From Brumimicrobium oceani (GTDB lineage Bacteria; Bacteroidota; Bacteroidia; Flavobacteriales_D; Crocinitomicaceae), in the NCBI RefSeq assembly GCF_003143775.1, contig NZ_QFRJ01000001.1, forward strand, positions 372,001-436,000: a stretch of DNA of 64,000 nucleotides, given 5' to 3'. This document shows positions 33,818 through 43,953 of this stretch, piece after piece. The position numbers and the translations under genes are program-made. The notes beneath the pieces are model-generated. The model searched no databases. It saw only the letters and a program-made list of their open reading frames with translations, and was not told the DNA's origin. Each line of letters opens with the position of its first letter. Position 1 is the first letter of the stretch.

Positions 33818-35892
33818 TGAAATATTTACTCTTTATATCATTCTTGGTGTTTGGAACAATTCTTTTCGGTCAAACGAAGAATGAAGTTATACAGCAAAGA
33901 ATTGAGTTTATAGCCCAGGATTTAGAAGCCGAAGAACTGTCTTTGGAAGATGTTTTTGATGTATTGAATAATTACTATGACAATCCTCTAAATCTAAACC
34001 TAGCATCCAAAGAAGACTTGCAAGGCTTGTTACTGTTGAGCGATTTTCAGATTAACGCTTTTTTGAAAGCAAGAGAAGAGAAAGGTGTTTTTAATACCAT
34101 TTTTGAAATTCAAGAAATTGAATATTGGGACATTCCAACATTGGAAAATATTTTGCCTTTTGTAATGGTTTCAAAAGTCGAGGAAAAGAAGAAAGGGAAT
34201 CTTCAGAAGTACTTGAAAGAAGGAAAGGTCGAAGCTTACTTTCGCTACCAACGCAATATTGAAGATAAGGTGGGATACGCTGATGTTTCAGATGAAGAGA
34301 AGGAGGAAAGTAGCAAGTATTATTGGGGAGATCCAAATAAACTGTATTCTCGACTTCGTTATACACACAAGACCGATTTAAGTATTGGTGTTACCATGGA
34401 AAAGGATCCCGGTGAACAATTGTTTGGAGATAAATCGCCAAATGGGTTTGATTTCTATAGTGCTCATGCTTATTACAGCGGAAATAATTTTATTAGAAAA
34501 GCTGTAATTGGGGATTTTCAGGCACAATTTGGCCAAGGTCTAGCGATGTGGACAGGCTACGGATTTAGTAAAACTGCAGATGCCACTTCAGCTAGAAAAA
34601 ATGCCAGGGGTTTAAAAGCTTTTAGCTCTACCGACGAAACAAGGTTTATGCGTGGAGCAGGACTAGAAATGGGAATTAAAAACTTTTCGTTAACCACTTT
34701 TGCTTCTTATAAGGGAGTTGATGGTTCTGTTGAAATGCTGGATACATTAGATTCTGAAGAAGCAAGAATGGCTTCATCCATAAACATGTCTGGTTATCAC
34801 AGAACAAGCTCCGAATTAGATAGAAAGAACAGTTTGATGGAGTTGATTTATGGCGCAAATTTTAAGTACGAAAGTAGAAATTTCCATGTGGGAATATCTG
34901 CTGTTCAACAATCCTATGATGCCTATTATCAGAGGGTTGACCGATTGGTGAATAAGTACCAATTCGCCGGAAAAGAACTGTTGAATCTTAGCGCAGATTA
35001 TTCTTACATATTTAGAAACTTAAGTATTTACGGAGAAATAGCACAAAGTAAAAGCTCTGATGCAGTGGCTGTTCTACAAGGCGCTACCATTGCTATGGGG
35101 AGAAGGGCTTCTATTACAGCTTTATATAGAAATTATCCAAAAGATTACCATACTTTTTATGCACAAGGATTTGGAGATGGAAGTAACACCAATAATGAAT
35201 CGGGGATATATTTGGGTGGGTCATTTAAGCTAAATAAACAATGGAGTCTAAACTCTTACGTTGATTTCTTTAAATCACCTTGGTTAAAATTTAGAGTGGA
35301 TAGCCCTAGTGAGGGGCATGAACTCTTAGCACAATTAAAATACCGTCCAAGTCCACGCTTTGAAACTTATTTGCGTGTTCGAGAAAAGAGCAAGATGATA
35401 AATGTTAGTGAATTCACAGGGAATATTCGACCAATAGAAAACTATGTACAACGTAAGTATCAAGTTGGTTTAACAGCAGATTTAGGTTCTGGTTGGAAAT
35501 GGCGTTCACGGATTGATTACGTAACAGACCAAAGGGAAAGCAGCGGAAAGCAAGACGGTTTTGCCTTGTCTCAAGATTTGCTTTATAGAAGCAAAAAGTT
35601 TCCTCTAGAGGTTTCTATGCGTTATGCAATTTTCAATACGGATAGTTACGAAACTCGAGTTTATGCTTACGAATACAACCTTGAAAATGTGTTCAGTATT
35701 CCTGCTTATTTCAATAAAGGAAGTCGGGCTTACTTAATGTTGAGATACACTTTCTTCAATGAAACATGTGATTTGTGGGTGCGCTATGCTGCTTTTGTCT
35801 ATAATCAAGAAGAAACTTTGAGCAGTGGTTCAGAAGAAATTACTGGAAATGTAAAAAGTGAAGTGGGAGTGCAGTTGAGGGTGAGATTTTAA
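33814..35892 (+). CDS. helix-hairpin-helix plus beta-barrel outer membrane protein
   Basis: 692 residues. A signal peptide ends near FGQ (about residue 21). Residues ~45-110 contain LNLASKEDLQGLLLLSDFQI and NTIFEIQEIEYWDIPTLENI, two HhH-like repeats similar to ComEA domains. From ~130 onward the protein is a long series of amphipathic beta-strands ending VGVQLRVRF, consistent with an outer membrane barrel. It is translationally coupled (ATGA) to the PorV-like gene, an arrangement seen in Bacteroidetes. Function unknown; a role in DNA uptake has been imagined for HhH proteins, but nothing here shows it. Confidence 0.8.
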   Translation: MMKYLLFISFLVFGTILFGQTKNEVIQQRIEFIAQDLEAEELSLEDVFDVLNNYYDNPLNLNLASKEDLQGLLLLSDFQINAFLKAREEKGVFNTIFEIQEIEYWDIPTLENILPFVMVSKVEEKKKGNLQKYLKEGKVEAYFRYQRNIEDKVGYADVSDEEKEESSKYYWGDPNKLYSRLRYTHKTDLSIGVTMEKDPGEQLFGDKSPNGFDFYSAHAYYSGNNFIRKAVIGDFQAQFGQGLAMWTGYGFSKTADATSARKNARGLKAFSSTDETRFMRGAGLEMGIKNFSLTTFASYKGVDGSVEMLDTLDSEEARMASSINMSGYHRTSSELDRKNSLMELIYGANFKYESRNFHVGISAVQQSYDAYYQRVDRLVNKYQFAGKELLNLSADYSYIFRNLSIYGEIAQSKSSDAVAVLQGATIAMGRRASITALYRNYPKDYHTFYAQGFGDGSNTNNESGIYLGGSFKLNKQWSLNSYVDFFKSPWLKFRVDSPSEGHELLAQLKYRPSPRFETYLRVREKSKMINVSEFTGNIRPIENYVQRKYQVGLTADLGSGWKWRSRIDYVTDQRESSGKQDGFALSQDLLYRSKKFPLEVSMRYAIFNTDSYETRVYAYEYNLENVFSIPAYFNKGSRAYLMLRYTFFNETCDLWVRYAAFVYNQEETLSSGSEEITGNVKSEVGVQLRVRF

Positions 35893-36063
35893 TTTGACTT
35901 ATTTGAGAACTTTGGCTATTTCAGCGATCAAAGCACCCGTTTTTACATCGATGGAGAGCATATAATCGAAAACATTTAAGACTATTTTATAAGCTTTTAC
36001 ACTGGTTATTCAGTAAGACTAATTTGTGGTGATCCTGTAAATTGAATAAGATAAAAAAGAAAA

Positions 36064-36103
36064 TCCTGCATTCTAATTACCTATAAGTAAATAGAATGCA
36101 GGA
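36064..36103 (-). terminator. rho-independent terminator of the large T9SS protein gene
   Basis: A perfect 12-bp stem TCCTGCATTCTA (36064-36075) and TAGAATGCAGGA (36092-36103) is followed on the minus strand by a T-rich tract. It lies 38 bases beyond the stop codon at 36142. Confidence 0.85.
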
Positions 36104-36141
36104 ATAAAGGGTGCTAAAGGATAGCTTTGAGGTCTACTTCC

Positions 36142-39100
36142 TTATTTTACTAAAATCTTCGCATTAAACATTTGCCCATATACATTACGAATATTCGCAA
36201 AATATATTCCAGGGGAGAGGTGCGATAAGTTTAATTTGGCGCTTTTAGCATTCACTTTTGTGTCTAAAACAATCTTTCCAGATGGAGAGCTGATTGCGAT
36301 GTTGTCAATTGGATCCGAAAACTGTTCTTCGTTGATTAAGTATATATTTACCCAATCTGATGTAGGGTTTGGATACAGAATGACTTCGGTATTTTTGTTG
36401 TCGTAATCTGGACTAATGATAATTTCTGTGTTGTTTGTAGAAATAAAATCATTGTAATCAAATTGAATCTCGGCGTCATTATTAATGATTTGGAAAGGAA
36501 GTAAATCCTGTTTTGGTTTGATTTGGAATTGAACATATCCATTACTTCCCTCAGGATTCGAAGTTGAATCTGGTAATTCGATGTTGTTGTTTATCCAGGT
36601 TACTTTTCCATTTACAACAGAAACCGAGAAGTGATGGGATGAACTCATTTTTCGGAATGTACTCCAATCCAAGTGCTCAGATAATTGATCTTCAATTTGA
36701 ACACGCTGTGCCGCGTAGTTACCTAAGTTTTGGAAACGGATTTTGTACACTAAAGTCTGGTTATGGTAAGCTTGTGAAGAAACCCCAACTCCGTCTATTA
36801 GAATTAATTTATCATTTGGATCAATGGAACCCACAACAATATCTGTTAAGTTACTGCTGTTGTTCAAAGCATTACATTCCTGACCATCATAACTTAGATT
36901 TACATTTACAGTAATCAAATCATCTAGAGAACTGTACACATCAACAGAGTCAAATAAAGGGAGTGTAAAATTAGACATCGCCTCTATATTACTAAAATAA
37001 AAAGTGTATACTCTATTGTTTTGGTTTTCAACTAAATTATCCCATTGTGATCCTTTAAGAATTACATTGTTGGATAAAGTTAAATCTAAAGTTAAAACTT
37101 CTGGCGCATCGTATGCTCCTTTGTTGTGAATTACCAAATTGAATTCATTAGTTAAACCTCGTCTGAATGCTGCAGCTCCAATTTCAACTTCAAATTCAAG
37201 AAATAGACAAATGGCCTTGTTTCCAAAATCATTTCCACAATATTCGGCTTGTGTACTTTTATCAATGTTAAGCGTGTATGCCGTAAGTGGTGCAGTGACT
37301 TGCCAATCATTTGATACCACCTGATCAATGGTGTAATTACCGTCATCGAAATACATTTCATAATATCCACTTTCATTGGTGAAGATTTGGAAATTATTTG
37401 GACTCACAAGAAGTTGTGCATTTGCAATTCCTTGTTCTTCTGGATCTTGAACACCATTTTCGTTAGCATCAAAATAAACAACACCACAAACTTTAGATCC
37501 ACAAGATTCTGTGATAAGCAAGGTTTGATTGATGTTTGGATTTACAATATTTGTAATTACTCCAGATGGCCACAATACAACTAGACTGTCAATTGAAGTT
37601 GCATCTAAGATTCCAAAAAGTATTTTCGAGGAGTTTTGACCTCCCATTGATGAACTTTGACTCGATACATTTTTCGTTTGCCAAACATCAACTCCATTAA
37701 TGTTTGCTTTAACTTTGATGGTCGCACCAATTCCAAATCTATTCGAATTACAACCGTTTAACCTAACGCTAATGTGGTTGGTACAAGAAGCTTTTGCATT
37801 ATTAAATAAATTATTGGTGTTACTTCCAACGTTAGCAACAATTAAATCATAATCTCCATCATTGTCATAGTCTGACCAAGCCATTCCATAAGAATCACTT
37901 TCTTCTTCGGTAATTGCGTTATCAATTTTGGTAAATGTTTTGTCGCCGTTATTTGCAAAGAGAAAATTCTTCTTTTGCTGGTCATTAGAAACTACTAAGT
38001 CTAAATCACCATCATTGTCATAATCTGCCCAAGCAGCTCCATTTGAGTTAGAAATATTTGTCACTAAAGCCAAATGTGTTAACTTAATGAAATCACCATT
38101 CCCTATGTTTTCGTAGAAGAAGTTGGGATCAGTACTTCTTGAATTAGACACAAATAAATCCAAATCACCATCATTGTCATAGTCACCCCAAGCGCCACCA
38201 ACAGAGTATCCTCCGTCATTCGCGATGATGTTATTGGTGTCAAGAACTAATATACCATTTTCATTATTAAATAGTTGATTGTTTTCTCCATTGGTATTGG
38301 CGATAAACAAGTCTGGGTCTCCATCATTGTCATAGTCGGCCCAAGAAAGCCCAACTGCTGAAGTTGCTGATAAACTTACTTGACTTGCTTCGTCTACCAC
38401 AAAACCTCCATTTCCATCACCTTTAAAGAGGTAATTGAAATTTGTAGGGTGATAATCTGAAACCACTAAATCTAAATTTCCATCTTTATTATAATCTGCC
38501 CAAGCTGAAAAATGAGAATATATTGGTTGATCAATCAATGGGCTATTTTGAACGGAGGTGAAGTTTCCATTTCCATCATTGTGGTAAAGTCGGTTAGATG
38601 AATTTTGATTGTTTGAGACAAAAAGATCTAAGTAGCCATCGTTATCATAGTCTCCCCAATTTCCAGAAATAGACGCTCCTAGGTCAGTCGCGATTGGTCC
38701 AGTGGTAACCTTGGAAAAGGTTCCGTCTCCGTTGTTATGATATAAAATACTTGGTTCATTAATAGCATTTACAGGAATAAATAGGTCATCAAATCCATCA
38801 TTATCATAATCTCCCCAAGATGCACCCCAAGTATTATCAAAATCTAAATGAATTCCAGAGGTGTTGTCTTTTTCAAATTTCGAACTCGGGTCTATTGCTA
38901 ATTTGATTGTAGGAAGTGAATCACCACAAGCGTCATTACCTTTAATATAAACAAATAAGAAATCTCCAGCTTGAAATGCTTGACCTGTTTTTATCATTGT
39001 TTTAAGTCGGTAACGATTGTTAGTAACATCCGTAATTCCAGGTATTCCATTCGCAGGAAAGGAAGCATCGTAGTCAGGGATATTAAAGGTATATGTGGAC

Positions 39101-42100
39101 GCCGTGAAACTTGGGTCATTTATACTATTGAAAGCATTTGTTGTATTATACTGGAAGAATGAAGATCCATCTACTACATTAATTTTAGCAGAGTCTGGAG
39201 TAATCAGTTCTATTGTCATATCGTAGATGTTTCCCATCAATACGCTGGTAATATCAAATGTTAATTCCATTTGAGGTACACAAGGATCCTCCATTATTTC
39301 ACTGGCAATCCTGGTTTGGAAAGCAGCATTGTATGGTTCGATGTATAAATTAAGTGACTCTGTAGGACAAGAAAACGAGGCAAGTGAGGAAGGGTAACCA
39401 GTACAATCAAACCCTGAAAAGGCAGTAATTTGCGCTTCATCACAGTTTTCAATTTGTCCGTTTATGGTGAAATTCATAGTCGTTTTCCCATTTACATCAC
39501 CCACTTGATAAAAACCATTTTGTGCCTGTAAAGCTTGTCCTGTGGCATCGTTTGTAATTGAAGTAATGGATAGATTACTTGGGGTTTGCAAATAAATCCA
39601 AGTATTTGTCGCCTTCCCGTTTGTGCTGTTCTTTAGCTTGTAATTCCAAGAAACACTTTTGTTAATTGTATTTTGGTAAGGGTTATTAGATGATAATGTA
39701 ATGTTAGCTGGGTTATATTTAATTTTATCAGGTATATTGGTTGTAATCATTCCAGATTCCTGACCATCAATTGCTTGGGTTTTTTGGTAATTGAAAGTCC
39801 AATCTATTTCTTCGAAAGTATTTTTAGGAGTATTACAATTGGCCATTAATTCTACTTCGATATATCCATGAAAACCATCATCACTATAATTCAATTGATT
39901 GCTATTGTAGTATTGGTCAATGTCAAAAGAGATAAAATTCCCTGCTATATTATCCGCAGGAACACCTGTTATCGATTGCGTTGAAATTGAATTTGTTTTT
40001 ACGGTACGATATTGAACAATTTTGGCCTCAACAAATGAATAATTTGTCGGTATTTCTAGCATTATATCTTTTAAGCTAGCCCAAGAACGGTATTCATAAG
40101 GGAATAAATTTCCTCCAGCATAATTAGAACCCGTATTCCCAATAGAAAGACCGAAATATTGTCTTGTACTGTTAGTGCATGTTTCTAAGTTGACGTTATT
40201 GTGCCAATTGTTTCTAAAGGAATAACCAATTAAGGTAATTCGTCCATTTCTAAAATTACACGATTCTTTCTCATTGCTTGTCGGTGATGCAACTTGACTT
40301 AGATAAAAATCATTGAGGAATGTTGTTTCCTGAATTAAGCCTGGAACAGAAGCGGAAACCGCGTAGTTGAAATCAATGAAGATTGAATCTCCTGCGGAAT
40401 ATAAATAATTGGATAAAATAGGATTTAAGCTACTTAACTGCGCTCCACCTAAGTCGTATTCAAAGGTGCGTTCGTTTGAACCATTATTTACGACTGTTGG
40501 TACATTGCCCAATACAATGTGGTAGGAGTTGTTGCTCGCATCGTAAATTTTAATTTCAGAGGAAATAAATGTAAGCGCACTTCCATAGTTTACTTTAGAG
40601 CTGAATTGAGCAAAAGAAAAGTTCTCGTTTGTTGCTCCAACTGCTGCATATACCGAACCTTTAATGGTATCGCCAACCATGGCTCTGTCTGCTCTAACTT
40701 GTGCAAGATTTAGATTTCCAGTATTGTCTGCAATTCCGTTTTGATCATTGTCTGGAGATCCGAAGTTAGTTCTTTCCAAAGAAAAATCAATAACGTTCAA
40801 GGTGTTACAGTTTCCTCCCGGACAATGCAAATAGGTGGAGATTTCTTGGCTGCACACCAATGGTACTTCACAAATGTTGGTACAACTCGTGTCTGCTACG
40901 TAAGAAATATCTAAAGTAATATCTTTCCAGCCCGATGTTCCACAAGTTCCCATTACATCCAGTACCAATTCACTCTGGATTAAGTTGAAAGGATTTGGAG
41001 TAAAAAATTGAGCAGTTACCACGTTTGAGCTAGCATCGTAAGTGATGTTATTATTTTGCCAAATATCGCCATTACTTTTAAAGTCTAAATTTTGATAAAC
41101 TAAATCAGGGGCTAAGGTAAATACAGCCTTATAATGCGCGCCAGGACCTTCTGGTAAATTGTTTTCGAAACTCGAGATTAAGAATTTAAATGCTTTTGTT
41201 TCACCAGCATTAATATCTAAAGGAGTTTCTGTAAATATATTGAGATTTTGTTTGTTTCTTTTTTGACCTAAAATCGACTTATCATAGGATTGAATGTTGC
41301 ATACGTCGGTATAGGTTATATCAGCTTTCCAACCTTTAATTGCATCGTTATCACATGTCTGAATACAACAGGAAATAGCATCCCAGTTCACGTAAACTTC
41401 CTCTCCAGGAGCAATTGCTGGAATAGTAAAAATCAAACGTCCTTTGGGTGCCGTGCCTAAGCAAGCATAAGTGGAGGAGTTTTGAGTAGGAATTGCTGTT
41501 AAATTATTAGGATAGACGGGAACTCCATTACTTCCTATCTTGTAACTTAAGGTTGTTTCGTCAAAGCGACTGTAAATTGACTCATCGTATGCAGTTCCCA
41601 ATGACTTATAAAGATCAATCTCTACCTGTGAAGCCACACCGCTTCCATTATTTTTAATAACGAGCTCTTGTGTAAAGGCGTTCCCGTTTCCAAAACATGA
41701 GCCGAAGCTTTCATTTGCTGTTACCTTAAGGTTTGGACTCTGAAAATCGATATTAACATTGGAGTAGGTTGTGGCAGAGGATGAAATGAATGGAGTCTCA
41801 CAACCCCAATGTACTTTCATAGCAGAACTAACGGTAATGTCGTTGCAGCTAATTCCTGTTAAGGTTTCCTCAATAACAATCGTTTCGTTTTGATCCAAAA
41901 AGTGATCTCCATTTCCAATTGAGCTGAAATCTGACCCTGAAATGAAAATGGTATCATTGCTCCATGTTCCAACATTTAATCCCGTGATTGATAAATCCGA
42001 ATGATTCATTAGGTCGGTGAGGATGAACTGATCTATTTTTCCATTTCCTCCATTAATTATAGTAATGTCTCTGGTTGTTGAACTCCCGCTTATAATTCCT

Positions 42101-42588
42101 TGACTCGTTGGCGAAACACTGAGGATGCTAAGTGCTGGATAAAGAATATTAAAGCTTTTACTCTCTGAAGTTTCAACCCCACCGCTGTGATTAATAGTCA
42201 AGGAATGGCGAAAAACACCTCCATTGTTTTGAAAATTAATGGCGCTATTATCTACAGAATAAGCCAGTTGAAATTGTAAACTGTCCCCTTCTGGGATGTT
42301 GTTCGACTTAAGTACCAGATTTAAACTAGAATTAAGGTCGAAACCATACAGTCCTTGATTAGATAATTCGTTCAAGGAACCAGAAGAGTAAGTAAATCCT
42401 TCTGGAAGAGATAGAATAAATTCAGGATTGTTTAGTACACTAGTTGAATTGTTAGTGATGGTTAGGGTAAGGGTATCTTCAGGACCGCATACTTCTAATT
42501 CTTCACTGTTCATAAATTTAATGTCCACAGTTTGAGCGATAGAAAGGCTGCTGACCACCAGGAGAAAATGAAATAAAATTGACTTCAT
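36142..42588 (-). CDS. 2148-residue secreted VCBS/ASPIC-repeat protein with T9SS sorting domain
   Basis: Very large secreted protein with a signal peptide at residues 1-19. The first ~1240 residues are beta-sandwich-like repeats (DUF11-type, rich in Asn/Ser/Thr). At about 1255-1580 there are seven VCBS/FG-GAP repeats built on DYDNDGxxDLxVxN, calcium-binding beta-propeller motifs. Next comes an ASPIC/UnbV-type domain (~1590-1690), then an SdrD B-like segment (GVVYFDANENGVQDPEEQGI), further DUF11-like repeats and a C-terminal type A sorting domain beginning ILYPNPTSDWVNIY and ending NAKILVK, the signal for type IX secretion. It is likely a cell-surface or released adhesin-like protein. It has its own terminator and no partner gene. 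Confidence 0.92.
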   Translation of the reverse strand: MKSILFHFLLVVSSLSIAQTVDIKFMNSEELEVCGPEDTLTLTITNNSTSVLNNPEFILSLPEGFTYSSGSLNELSNQGLYGFDLNSSLNLVLKSNNIPEGDSLQFQLAYSVDNSAINFQNNGGVFRHSLTINHSGGVETSESKSFNILYPALSILSVSPTSQGIISGSSTTRDITIINGGNGKIDQFILTDLMNHSDLSITGLNVGTWSNDTIFISGSDFSSIGNGDHFLDQNETIVIEETLTGISCNDITVSSAMKVHWGCETPFISSSATTYSNVNIDFQSPNLKVTANESFGSCFGNGNAFTQELVIKNNGSGVASQVEIDLYKSLGTAYDESIYSRFDETTLSYKIGSNGVPVYPNNLTAIPTQNSSTYACLGTAPKGRLIFTIPAIAPGEEVYVNWDAISCCIQTCDNDAIKGWKADITYTDVCNIQSYDKSILGQKRNKQNLNIFTETPLDINAGETKAFKFLISSFENNLPEGPGAHYKAVFTLAPDLVYQNLDFKSNGDIWQNNNITYDASSNVVTAQFFTPNPFNLIQSELVLDVMGTCGTSGWKDITLDISYVADTSCTNICEVPLVCSQEISTYLHCPGGNCNTLNVIDFSLERTNFGSPDNDQNGIADNTGNLNLAQVRADRAMVGDTIKGSVYAAVGATNENFSFAQFSSKVNYGSALTFISSEIKIYDASNNSYHIVLGNVPTVVNNGSNERTFEYDLGGAQLSSLNPILSNYLYSAGDSIFIDFNYAVSASVPGLIQETTFLNDFYLSQVASPTSNEKESCNFRNGRITLIGYSFRNNWHNNVNLETCTNSTRQYFGLSIGNTGSNYAGGNLFPYEYRSWASLKDIMLEIPTNYSFVEAKIVQYRTVKTNSISTQSITGVPADNIAGNFISFDIDQYYNSNQLNYSDDGFHGYIEVELMANCNTPKNTFEEIDWTFNYQKTQAIDGQESGMITTNIPDKIKYNPANITLSSNNPYQNTINKSVSWNYKLKNSTNGKATNTWIYLQTPSNLSITSITNDATGQALQAQNGFYQVGDVNGKTTMNFTINGQIENCDEAQITAFSGFDCTGYPSSLASFSCPTESLNLYIEPYNAAFQTRIASEIMEDPCVPQMELTFDITSVLMGNIYDMTIELITPDSAKINVVDGSSFFQYNTTNAFNSINDPSFTASTYTFNIPDYDASFPANGIPGITDVTNNRYRLKTMIKTGQAFQAGDFLFVYIKGNDACGDSLPTIKLAIDPSSKFEKDNTSGIHLDFDNTWGASWGDYDNDGFDDLFIPVNAINEPSILYHNNGDGTFSKVTTGPIATDLGASISGNWGDYDNDGYLDLFVSNNQNSSNRLYHNDGNGNFTSVQNSPLIDQPIYSHFSAWADYNKDGNLDLVVSDYHPTNFNYLFKGDGNGGFVVDEASQVSLSATSAVGLSWADYDNDGDPDLFIANTNGENNQLFNNENGILVLDTNNIIANDGGYSVGGAWGDYDNDGDLDLFVSNSRSTDPNFFYENIGNGDFIKLTHLALVTNISNSNGAAWADYDNDGDLDLVVSNDQQKKNFLFANNGDKTFTKIDNAITEEESDSYGMAWSDYDNDGDYDLIVANVGSNTNNLFNNAKASCTNHISVRLNGCNSNRFGIGATIKVKANINGVDVWQTKNVSSQSSSMGGQNSSKILFGILDATSIDSLVVLWPSGVITNIVNPNINQTLLITESCGSKVCGVVYFDANENGVQDPEEQGIANAQLLVSPNNFQIFTNESGYYEMYFDDGNYTIDQVVSNDWQVTAPLTAYTLNIDKSTQAEYCGNDFGNKAICLFLEFEVEIGAAAFRRGLTNEFNLVIHNKGAYDAPEVLTLDLTLSNNVILKGSQWDNLVENQNNRVYTFYFSNIEAMSNFTLPLFDSVDVYSSLDDLITVNVNLSYDGQECNALNNSSNLTDIVVGSIDPNDKLILIDGVGVSSQAYHNQTLVYKIRFQNLGNYAAQRVQIEDQLSEHLDWSTFRKMSSSHHFSVSVVNGKVTWINNNIELPDSTSNPEGSNGYVQFQIKPKQDLLPFQIINNDAEIQFDYNDFISTNNTEIIISPDYDNKNTEVILYPNPTSDWVNIYLINEEQFSDPIDNIAISSPSGKIVLDTKVNAKSAKLNLSHLSPGIYFANIRNVYGQMFNAKILVK

Positions 42589-43260
42589 ATAATTGTTTTT
42601 GATGCTAGGTCTAAAATATGTGCCAATTAATTAAGTGCTTGAAAAACAGTTTTATAAGATTTATTAAGAGTACAGAATCCTCCATATTTTGGAAGTTTAT
42701 TCCATTTTATGGAGAGCTAGTGAGTTTTGTAAATCTCTGTTGCAGAAATCTTTAGATAAAGTACTTTTCGCCTCTCACTTGAAATATGATCCTAGCCTAA
42801 TGTCATACTGAGGCGGATTTCTGTTTTCAACTGATTGGAAATAGAAATTTGCGAAGGACCTTGTTAGTTTAACCCCGAATCACATGATTGTTGGGTTAGA
42901 TGTGTTTATTGGTAAAGTATCGAATAGGTACTTTAGATAAAGTTGGAAAGCACTTGCATAAGGGGCTAATCGATTAATAAATTTATGTTTTTATATCAGG
43001 TGATTAGTGCAAGGTGAAGTAAGGAAAAATAGATAAGATAAAAGGTTGCTCTGTTTTCTAATATCTAACACGTAAATCAATCATCTTTTGCTTACGAGCA
43101 GATACTTTCTTGCGTTGTTTTTAACTTTAGTTCTAACACTCTTTTTGAAACCTCTAAAAATAAACCCATCTCGAATCAGTTTTACTTTTATCCTCTTCTA
43201 TTTTTTTTAAAAGCTTAGCGATTTTCCCACTTCTTCGGAGGTATACCCTAACCTAGCGGG
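42589..43260. other. intergenic region with a second copy of the dispersed repeat
   Basis: No gene found. It contains repeat copy 2 (42771-42934) and otherwise unrecognised AT-rich DNA. It separates the start of the large T9SS gene from the stop of the DUF2452 gene. Confidence 0.65.
42771..42934 (+). repeat. dispersed intergenic repeat, copy 2
   Basis: Matches copy 1 at 29501-29659 throughout its length, with scattered substitutions and small indels. Shared blocks include CTTGAAATATG (one base different in copy 1), CCTAGCCTAATGTCAT and GGTAAAGTATCG. This copy lacks the mirrored left half that forms the long hairpin of copy 1. Confidence 0.85.
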
Positions 43261-43737
43261 TCATAGTTCCAAATCGCTCTTATCCAATACATCCCAGGTA
43301 TGGTCTGCCAATAATTGAACAGTAGCAACGTATTCAAAAGTTTTTTTCGATCTTCCCCATTGGTCAGGTGCAATCAAAGAAAGTAAGTAGTTTTTATCGT
43401 CTTTTTGATACAAATAATAGATGTGATTAATTAAAGGCTCGAAACGCATTTCAGCATTATAAATCTTTTCGGAAATAACTTTTCTATCTTGCAAGCCTTT
43501 TGCCTGACTAGCCAATAAATTCATTTGGTCATAAAGCTGTTTAAGCTGCATGTCTGTTTGATGCTCCATTGCATTCAATGCCCTTCCTTTAACCTTGCCT
43601 TCATCTACTGGTTTTACCAATGCGCTTCCTTGTGTATGAGGGTAGGGCAGGTTGTGTGGATTTTCTGTAATGTGATCAGGATCAATGGGATTGATGAAAT
43701 CTTTATGCTTGTTCTCTTCCTCTTTATTTTTAGACAT
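43261..43737 (-). CDS. DUF2452 family protein
   Basis: 158-residue soluble protein of DUF2452, a family common in Bacteroidetes. The N-terminus has INPIDPDHITENPHNLPYPH, the most conserved block, then GSALVKPVDEGKVKGRALNA, and a C-terminal region with DQWGRS. No catalytic residues are known. It is transcribed divergently from fabI with ~215 bases between, and no operon partner is present. Function unknown. Confidence 0.88.
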   Translation of the reverse strand: MSKNKEEENKHKDFINPIDPDHITENPHNLPYPHTQGSALVKPVDEGKVKGRALNAMEHQTDMQLKQLYDQMNLLASQAKGLQDRKVISEKIYNAEMRFEPLINHIYYLYQKDDKNYLLSLIAPDQWGRSKKTFEYVATVQLLADHTWDVLDKSDLEL

Positions 43738-43929
43738 TTTTGTCGGACTTTAAATATGTTTTATTTTTTAAATGAAGCGTTAACCGCTCTATTTAAGCTC
43801 TTCTAAAAGCTACGGGAGTTTTTCCTATAAACCAATGAAAGGTATAACACGAAGATAAGAAATTGGTTCATGATTATTAAGTGTTTTTTCATTTGTTTCA
43901 TTTCAATCTGTGGTTTTCAGTAAGTTTTC

Positions 43930-43937
43930 TATTTTTG
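43930..43937 (+). promoter_or_regulatory. -7 promoter octamer for fabI
   Basis: TATTTTTG, an exact match to TAnnTTTG, 16 bases before the fabI ATG at 43954. No clear -33 element was recognised. Confidence 0.5.
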
Positions 43938-43953
43938 TCCCAAAATACTTTAT

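Noticed and set aside
35893-36063. Minus-strand fragment that would read NVFDYMLSIDVKTGAL and end IAKVLK before a stop
   Set aside because: It is only ~34 codons between stops, with no start codon or family match; possibly a gene remnant, but not supportable.
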